From assembly GCA_010093685.1 (NCBI GenBank), contig MU006218.1, positions 1,089,766 to 1,153,765 on the forward strand: a stretch of 64,000 bases of DNA, read 5' to 3'. This DNA is from Ophiobolus disseminans (lineage: Eukaryota > Ascomycota > Dothideomycetes > Pleosporales > Phaeosphaeriaceae). The position numbers were made by a program, and so were the translations under genes. The notes below the pieces were generated by a model. It was not told the DNA's origin. It made no database searches and worked only from the letters and a program-made list of their open reading frames with translations. Of the stretch, positions 57,188 to 64,000 are shown one piece after another; positions within the stretch are counted from its first letter, which is position 1, and the number at the start of each line of letters is the position of its first letter.

Positions 57188-57848
57188 TGTGTCGTGGAAA
57201 AGTAATGTGAGCGTCATTGTTGTTTTCTAGCATCGTTAGCGAATGGCGGACTTGTCTCTATTTGATTTTGCACAGCGAGCGAGTCGATTCCGCGTATTTC
57301 GCAGATTGGAGTTATATAGTCTCGCGCGGAGTAGCGGAGATGTTGCAATGTTGGCGTTGCGCTAGAATCGCGCCTTATTGCGACACGCGACGCGTGAGAT
57401 TTTATTACGTCCGAGCGACGCTGGAGTTACGATCTGATGCTTTATGATATCTTAGACCGATCTGTTAGGTACTATACAGGAATAGACTTGATGTTACTGC
57501 CTGCATTGTTCGCTTCGCATGTGCCTCGTCTAATCGCAATGAGGTGGCAAGTGAAATGACTTACACGTGCTCTTCAGGAGTCATTAGAACTTGCTCGTCC
57601 AGACGAAACAAGAAAGTTGACTTGCAACAAAACGATGATTTCGAAATCTCGAGCTCTTTCGCAGCTTCCTATTCTCGTCTAGTGCTGAGAGCTGGGATGA
57701 CTCACCATGCACCGGACTCGATGCTTCCACGAAACAAACCTTCGAAACTCACACAGAGCCATCCATTGAAGCCCGATGACCTGAGCCTGTCTATATCCAT
57801 AACCTTATCGTCCTACTAGTTAACAATCAACTCCCAACCACCGCTAAT
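57188..57848. other. Intergenic
   Basis: About 660 bp: TamA-like 3' UTR and promoter of the acetyltransferase gene. No other feature recognised. Confidence 0.45.
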
Positions 57849-58535
57849 ATGGAAGTCAACCCATCATCAAATCCGCAACGTTCACTCGACATCTCAGGCT
57901 CGAAACCCGACTTCAACTGGCACATCACAACACCCCGCCTCTACCTCTCCCATCTCAACCCCTCCAACGACGCCCACTGTGACCTAAGAGTCGCCGTCCT
58001 CCACAGCCCCTCATCCAAAAAACACAACCTCGACGCCCCCACCCTGGTCCCCGACCGAGAAGCAGCGCGCGCCTCCATCGCAAGCAGCGTCGAAAACACC
58101 TTTCGAACGGGATACGGACGCTACCTCATCTCGCTGCGCACCGGCGGCGACGATGAACACGACAATTTCTCAGAGCGCGAGGTGGAATTGGTGGGTAACG
58201 TGAGTATGCAACGGAATCGCCATTCTTCCGTACCTGGCCCGTTGATTCCAGATCTTGGATTCAACATTCTGCCGAAGTATCGTGGGAAAGGACTAGCGAA
58301 TGAAGCGGCGTCGCATTTGATGCAGTATTTTAGGGAAGAGAAGGGTGTCGAGGCGTTTGCGGGGTTGACGGACGATGATAATGAGGACTCGAAGAGGGCG
58401 CTGAGGAGGTTGGGGTTTAGGGAGTGGGGTGTTAGAAGGGTCAGGGGTGTTGTGAATGGGGGGAAGGAGGAAGGTTTGAGTGTTTGGACGGTGGGTGTTG
58501 TGGATGAAGGGACGTTGGAGGGCTTGGGATTGTGA
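57849..58535 (+). CDS. GNAT family N-acetyltransferase
   Basis: 228 residues, unspliced. Acetyl-CoA-dependent acetyltransferase of the RimJ/Acetyltransf_3 type. The fold starts at TTPRLYLSHLNPSND; the substrate strand is LVGNVSMQRN; the acetyl-CoA motif A is PDLGFNILPKYRGKGLANEA at about 138-157, with the diagnostic RGKGLANEA; motif B contains GLTDDDNEDSKRALRRLGF. It has no targeting signal, so it is cytosolic. Substrate unknown (protein alanine N-terminus, polyamine or antimetabolite are all possible). C-terminal 40 residues are Gly/Val-rich and variable. Confidence 0.85.
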   Translation: MEVNPSSNPQRSLDISGSKPDFNWHITTPRLYLSHLNPSNDAHCDLRVAVLHSPSSKKHNLDAPTLVPDREAARASIASSVENTFRTGYGRYLISLRTGGDDEHDNFSEREVELVGNVSMQRNRHSSVPGPLIPDLGFNILPKYRGKGLANEAASHLMQYFREEKGVEAFAGLTDDDNEDSKRALRRLGFREWGVRRVRGVVNGGKEEGLSVWTVGVVDEGTLEGLGL

Positions 58536-61378
58536 TTGGGGTGGCACAAGATTGGTAGGGGGGTTCAGAAGAACGAGGAGAGGTGGAAGTTTGAGAAGAT
58601 GAGAGCTCGTGTGAGACGTAAGTATGGAGGCTCGCGGTAAGTCGCAGAAGCTGAAATACAGACCCACTATCCTGTATGTCTACAGAGGTCTTTTAGAATT
58701 AATAATCACCTTTACCTACGTAGATGTCATTGTCAAGCTTAGCCTTTTTCCCGGTTTCACGACTTACCTAGAGGAAGGTACTTAGGGTGCTGAAGAATTG
58801 GTCAGCAATGTCCCTTCGGGGGGTCGGGTTAACAGTAGGCCAGTCCGAATTTACATTCTGGCCCTTCTTCCACTCCATAGTTCCCTGGCAAAAGCGAGAC
58901 ACTGCATGGGATGTAATCAGATGAGGATTAGAAGCAAAAGGACACGACGCGAATCGGCATTCTACCATAAATGGGAGACATCGCGGAAGCACGACTTTCA
59001 CAGATCATACATATCCTCAATAAAATTTCTTACCCTTTTTACAGTGCTGCGAGAACACGCAAGCATCCTGTTAAAATACTACCAAGGTAAGGCCTCTGCA
59101 CCTAGTGGTGCATCACCAAATACAAGCTCCTTGGGCAAGCCAGATGCTAAAGCACAGACACCACTCGCAAAATTCCGGCTGACTGATTGGTGTTGTAGTC
59201 GCGCTTTACACAAGCCTGGGTGGGTTGCGTCGTAAGCACATTCCCCACATGGGGGGCTCTGACGGTTAGTCACAATACCCACTCCAGCCTGGAGGGTGAG
59301 ACAAGTTGAAAAAAATATGAGAGCGCTGGGAAAACAGAACACCGTCTCTGTAACTCGACTTTTTCTTGCGTTTGCGGAGTCTGTGTTCTCAATGAGAAGA
59401 GGAGAATACTGGGATCGACCATGCATCGCACCGGACGTGTCGGATGTCAACGGAGTATCAGCGGCAAGTTTCTCTGCTCTAAAAACCAAGTTTCTAGACT
59501 TTGCAACAGTTTGTTGAGCGTTTGTATAGAGGAGCCGAGAGCGGTAATTTCGTTCGGGTGGCTTCCGGGCGTATCGTCAACGACTATGCCAGCACATCCG
59601 AAGATCGCTCCGTTACAACCTTAAAAGTTTAATGCGACGCATGCACCAACAGACCGACATTGTTCCGTGTAGGTTGGTTGAATGAAACCGGTGTGCAAAC
59701 GGGAGAATTACGAAAATCTTGGATTGCTCGCGAAACCCGAGGATACGTCACAAAACATACGCCACGCAGTGCGCACTGGACAGAAGTCACCGAGAACTTC
59801 CGTGCTGGAGCTGAGTGTATTGATAGAAGTGGAAATACCTTTGAAATGTTGTGACTGAAACGCAAGACTGAGAGCTTGCTTTTGTGAGCTGTCTGACTTG
59901 CCAGCGTAGCCAAGCCGCCGACATCAACAGTTTCTTCGTAATCTCATTTTGCTGCACTCGCGTCCATTTTCGGAATGAACACAATTTATGACGGCACAAG
60001 TGACTGAGTGTTGTCATATCACAAAAAGCCAACTCTTGGGGCTTCGAGTCGCGAAGCGACATGGCTTGCTGTGCCTGAGCTGGCAAGGACGTGGACATCA
60101 GCCCCGACAGCAGAGACTTGAACACGCGCAAGCGCCTGTGGAGAACAAAGTCGGCGACGTGGACAGCACTGATGGTTTTGGGAGGAGATCCGGCTTGCGC
60201 GATCAATCTTGCCATCGCACCTGCCCACCTTCCGCTCTCGCTCTAGAAGACCGTTGTCTCGATCATCGAACGCTGATAGCCATGCTTTTCTGACCCGTTC
60301 CTGCATAAAAGGCGGAGTCGCTGAAAAATATGATTCGCAGAGGCAGAAACGATCGACGCCGGGCGAATCACGACCGTTGAAGGTGCAGAAGTTCGCAGGG
60401 CGTTCACCAATTGACATTGACTGCGCCGGTGCACTTATGCAGGTCCATTTGCGTTGAGACGCGCGGCTCGGCTGTTGTCTTGTGCTGCGTCGCGATGCGC
60501 AATGTTGGTTGTTGGTCATGCTTTGGGGGGCCATGGAATCCTCATGGAGCTGGGATGAAGGCAAATATAGATTTTGTTCGCATTCTGATGATTGATGAGG
60601 CGCAGTCGGATGATTGGGTCCAAAATGTCCGCATTCATTTATGAAACGTGTGGGATCTACCTCGGGCGCGGGAGCGGCCTTTTCGTGTCACTTTTTTTAG
60701 CGTCTTAGCATCTCACTAAGCGACTTGACATACCCCTGGCTAGTCCTCTAGCCTCACCTGTCGATTTTCGTAAGTTCCCACTCTCAACGTCTAGAATTTT
60801 GTTCTCGCATGAACAACAACCAAGGCATGCACCTAGCAATCGGCCCCTCACAGTCCACCAACGACTATCTCGTGAAGATCCTTCAGCGTCCTGCATATGC
60901 GCTTATCGATACAAGGCAGGCACTACTTCAACGTGGCTCCAGCGCTCGGCCTCCGAATGGCTGACCATGCCAAGTGGGGACATCTAATTTCCACATCAGC
61001 GCGGCATCGGCTTCGAGACTTAGCAAGCGGTATTCCTTGTGCGACTTCTGGTCTGTCATTGGAAGGTCGGAACCGGGCTCTTGGAAAAGTTAATTCAACC
61101 TTATTCACACGTGTCGGCGCAGCTGGGCGGTTTGCGGTCTGAAACGAATGCCAACGCCCACTTGCCGAAAAGACCACGACAGCTCAGCGCGGGAGTGGGC
61201 CTAAGGCGTCAAGGCGTAGCTTGTTGGCGGCGTACGGTGCATCTCATCTCCCCAGTATAAGTATCTAGGTAGGAAGGAAGATGTGCTCATCAATTCCCCT
61301 AAAGTCTCTCATTATCGCCTTTGTCGATCGCACACTCCTTTGGTATCTCTATACCAGTTCATTCATTCATTTCTCAAA
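58536..61378. other. Gene-free region
   Basis: About 2.8 kb. Short ORFs only, no recognised family, no tRNA. A TACCTAG-type string occurs at about 58,765. The right end is the promoter of the glucanase gene, with a TATA-like site. Confidence 0.45.
61256..61261 (+). promoter_or_regulatory. TATA-like box of GH128 gene
   Basis: TATAAG about 118 bp before the glucanase start codon, followed by a pyrimidine-rich leader. Position fits a core promoter; function not shown. Confidence 0.35.
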
Positions 61379-62257
61379 ATGGTTCAAACATCTGTCCTCC
61401 TCGCCCTCGCGGCTTTCACTGGCTTGATGGAAGCCTCTCCTATCTCTCGTCGCTCTGGTAGTGGCAAACGCGGTCTTGCTTTCCCTAAGCAATTCAAGGG
61501 CCAAGCAGGATCGCAATGGACAAAATACTTTGCGAACTCCCAAGTTTCTTGGATGTATGATTGGGAAGCGGTCATTGACGGCGAAGCTGTCGCCGGTGTG
61601 GAATACGTTCCCCTTCTACACTCCAACCAAGACTGGTGCACCTCCGGCTGGGCGTCAAACGTTGCCGCAGCGCGCCAAAAGTACACCGTCGAGAATATCC
61701 TCAGCTTCAACGAGCCGGATCAGGTCGGGTAAGTTTGACGCCTCACACATGCCTTGCCGTCACGTGTCTAACTTCTCCATAGTGGTGGTGGTTCCAATGT
61801 ACCCGTCGACCAAGCCGTTATCGCCCACCAAAAGTACATCCAGCCTCTCGCCAGCCAAGGTCTTAAGATCGGCTCGCCGGCTGTGACCAATGGTGGAGAG
61901 GACCACAAGGGCATAAGCTATCTTAAGAACTTCATGGCTGCATGCCAGGGTTGCCAATTCGACTTCGTCGTCGCACATTGGTACGGCACAGCCAACGCCG
62001 ATGAGTTCATCAGCTACCTCAAGAGGTTCCACGACACCTTCCAGAAGCCCGTCTGGGTCACCGAATTCGGTGTCAACCCTGGTCAAGGTGATGCCAACGC
62101 TTTCCTCAAGGCTGTTCTGCCCTTCCTTGACTCCACCGAGTGGATTCACAGATACGCATACCACATGGCTGCCCCCGATACTGATGGCAAGAGCTACCTG
62201 GTGAACTCGGCTGGCAATGGATTGTCCGCAACTGGCGTGACATACGCTGGGTTTTAG
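61379..62257 (+). CDS. Secreted GH128 (Asl1-like) beta-1,3-glucanase
   Basis: Extracellular glycoside hydrolase of the Asl1-like/GH128 family, acting on cell-wall beta-1,3-glucan. Exons 61379-61728 and 61783-62257 (54-bp intron, phase 2) give 274 residues. A signal peptide covers about 1-19 (MVQTSVLLALAAFTGLMEA), with a basic KR-type site after it (GSGKRGLAF), so Kex2 processing near residue 31 is likely. The two catalytic Glu residues are E112 in LSFNEPDQ and E211 in WVTEFGVN; WMYDWEA and FDFVVAHWYG complete the barrel signature. There is no C-terminal GPI signal or binding module. Confidence 0.92.
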
Positions 62258-62479
62258 GAAGGACTCTAGACTTCCCTTCTTGCTTATACTTCATGATCAT
62301 TATACCCTTATAGAAGGCTACCAAAAAGTCATTTTTTCCGTCTTGATCTTCTTCTATACTCTCTTTAATCAGTGTCCACACCAGGTTTCGTTTCATTGCC
62401 ACTCAAGCATTGAATTTGCATGTTGTCATGCTATATCTTATTCATGAAAAATTAACATTACAAACATACATAAAATCGA
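62258..62479. other. Convergent 3' region
   Basis: AT-rich 222 bp between the stop codons of the glucanase and pepsin-like genes; probably both 3' UTRs. Confidence 0.5.
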
Positions 62480-64000
62480 TCAAATCACTCCTACATTCCC
62501 CCTGTGCGTATGATGCTTCGACGTCGGTAACTCATGAGTCGGCGAAGCCAGCTCGTATATTGGTGTCGTCGAATCCGCTTCTACGATTTGCGTCGCATGG
62601 TCTGGTGGCTTATTTCCGCCATACATCTCATGATCTCCATGTGGTGCATACATCTCCACCATCATCAGACCTTCGAGTTCGAGATCCGTTCTCGACTCCA
62701 CTGGTGGTTTTGTCACAGGGTTCACGCCTAGTTCTGCGTCTTGTTTCTCGTCGATGGGGAGGGTTTGTGATGTCTGTTCCTCCTTCTTTGCGTTCTGTTT
62801 GCGGCGGTACAACCACCACACAAGGCCGACGACGAGCAGGATGATAGCAATGACGCCGATCGCGATACCCGCAATTGCGCCGGTGGAGAGTTTCTTCGAA
62901 ATGCTAGCTGGCTGGCCTGGTCGTGGAACGAGGGGTTTGGTCTTGTTTACCGGCTCGATGGTGACGAGTTCTTGGGCAAGCGGTGGACTGTTGAATGTTG
63001 CCTGACTGATGTTGAAAATATCGCGTTCCCAATCTACGCTGAGGTACACCTCTTGCAGGAATGCTCTTCCAAGCGTGAATTGAGTCTCGTTCGCAGCGCG
63101 TTTGAGTGGAAAGTAGTATGTTGGAGTGCCAAATATGGGATACTTGGCTTGTAGGTCAAATGCTGCATACGGTATGTCAATGGTAATGGTGTTTCCACCC
63201 GATGCAGATGTGCCAATGGTGAAGGTCAAAGTAGGAGAAGAGGCTTGAAGAGCAGCGCGTGTGGTGTCAGAAACGATATAGCGATCTGCGTCTGGGAAGT
63301 ATCTGAGCCCGAATGCTGATGCAAATCTATCGCATACCGAGGCTGGTAACCATACGTCTTGTGTGTTTGTGTCGATAGTGGCTATGATGCCACTATCTAG
63401 TAGGTTCGTGGTTGTGCCGTTGGTGAACTTGGACGTAATGCCCTGCACGCCAACGATAGTATCCAATGTCGATGGGATAGTGAGAGTCTTTGATTGTCGT
63501 GAGCGATCATAGCCACCAAAGACCAGACTGCCAATCACTTTAGTGAAGCCTGCAACGATCAGCGGCCAGAGTCATTGACTTTGTAATCGTCCGAATTAGA
63601 ACTTACGATACGGAGAACCAGCTTGGTACCCAAAGCTCAGGCTTGGTATCCTTCCCTCTTGTTTCAGTCTCGCTAACAGCGATTCAGGTTTGTCTTTTTC
63701 ACCCATGATGATCGGAGATGAACTCAACCCTAACTGACCAATCCACAAATCAGGCGTCACATATGCGGCGACAGGCAGCTTTTCCAACTCGATATTCTCT
63801 GACGATGGCATTGGCCCGAACCCGAAGCTGTCGTACCCATAATATGCATTGCCAGTCAAACCAAGATTAGCTCCAAGGCCCATTCGATACGTACCAACCT
63901 CATTCCACGTCGTCGATGCATTCTTTTGGTACCCGAGGCTTTTCCTCGCCTGAAAGATCTCGACACCGCGCTGCCCACCGCAGTCACTAAGGTTCATGCG
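62480..64000 (-). CDS. Membrane-anchored pepsin-like (A1) aspartic protease homologue, 5' end outside window
   Basis: Exons >64000-63607 and 63549-62480 (57-bp intron) give about 487 residues of the C-terminal part. The A1 fold is recognisable: YDSFGFGPM, LWIGQLGLS, RLKQEGRIPSLSFGYQAGS, VIGSLVFGGYD, and ETQFTLGRAFLQEVYLSVDW near the end of the catalytic domain. The position of the second catalytic motif reads ATIDTNTQDVWLP: Asp is kept but the usual D[ST]G is DTN, so activity is doubtful. After it come a membrane segment (IAGIAIGVIAIILLVVGLVWWLY), a stop-transfer RRKQNAKKE and a 95-residue cytoplasmic tail, as in surface A1-like proteins of ascomycetes. The first catalytic Asp would lie upstream of the window edge. 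Confidence 0.85.

Noticed and set aside
1..64000. CRISPR arrays, rRNA, tRNA or intact transposons
   Set aside because: No direct-repeat array, transposase, reverse transcriptase or tRNA-like T-arm was seen; CRISPR is not expected in a fungal nuclear genome.

Overview
This window is nuclear DNA from a filamentous ascomycete. The evidence is short spliceosomal introns (41-87 bp, one of 257 bp) with GTAAGT-like donors and CTAAC-type branch sites, monocistronic genes on both strands, and fungus-only families: a FlbC-type C2H2 regulator, a HET domain, a fungal rhodopsin-like membrane protein, a TamA/Dal81-type Zn2Cys6 factor, a GH128 glucanase and a Vps3844 protein. The expanded small 'LPPELRxxIY ... 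CRQIYxE' family points to Dothideomycetes, probably Pleosporales. That placement is inference; no search was run. Exon boundaries were read by eye from splice signals, reading frame and family conservation.

Layout. 1-2.1 kb: 3' part of a hybrid histidine kinase. 2.1-6.5 kb: gene-free. 6.55-7.7 kb: flbC-like regulator. 10.2-12.0 kb: divergent pair EAF6 and TFIIS. 12.9-17.5 kb: three members of the 2EXR/DUF7730-like family plus an unrelated repeat protein, all on the minus strand. 17.5-20.7 kb: gene-free, with a G19 run and a 97-bp AGA microsatellite. 20.7-28.8 kb: housekeeping block with a mitochondrial-type membrane protein, a Vps3844 homologue, SEC66, NPL4 and RFC2. 29.2-32.1 kb: a second minus-strand array of three 2EXR-like genes, the last apparently broken. 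32.8-39.1 kb: a GPI-type surface protein, a lipocalin-like protein, two single-pass membrane proteins and the cell-cycle gene CKS1. 39.6-52.1 kb: an accessory-looking run of HET protein, rhodopsin-like protein, Old Yellow Enzyme, large C2H2 protein, and a protein joining a fungal STAND-type N-terminal domain to a CorA-like membrane module. 54.7-64 kb: TamA/Dal81-like regulator, GNAT acetyltransferase, GH128 glucanase and the C-terminal part of a membrane-anchored pepsin-like protein.

How the genes relate. Three divergent pairs share 280-420 bp promoters (EAF6/TFIIS, mitochondrial protein/VPS3844, SEC66/NPL4). NPL4 and SEC66 both act at the ER membrane; RFC2 and CKS1 serve replication and the cell cycle. 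There is no biosynthetic cluster. The points of most interest are the two same-strand 2EXR-like arrays around conserved housekeeping genes, with one probably decaying member, and the 39.6-52 kb segment, where a HET protein and the STAND-N/CorA fusion suggest allorecognition or immunity functions. Gene-free stretches were scanned; some short ORFs remain there, none with a recognisable family.
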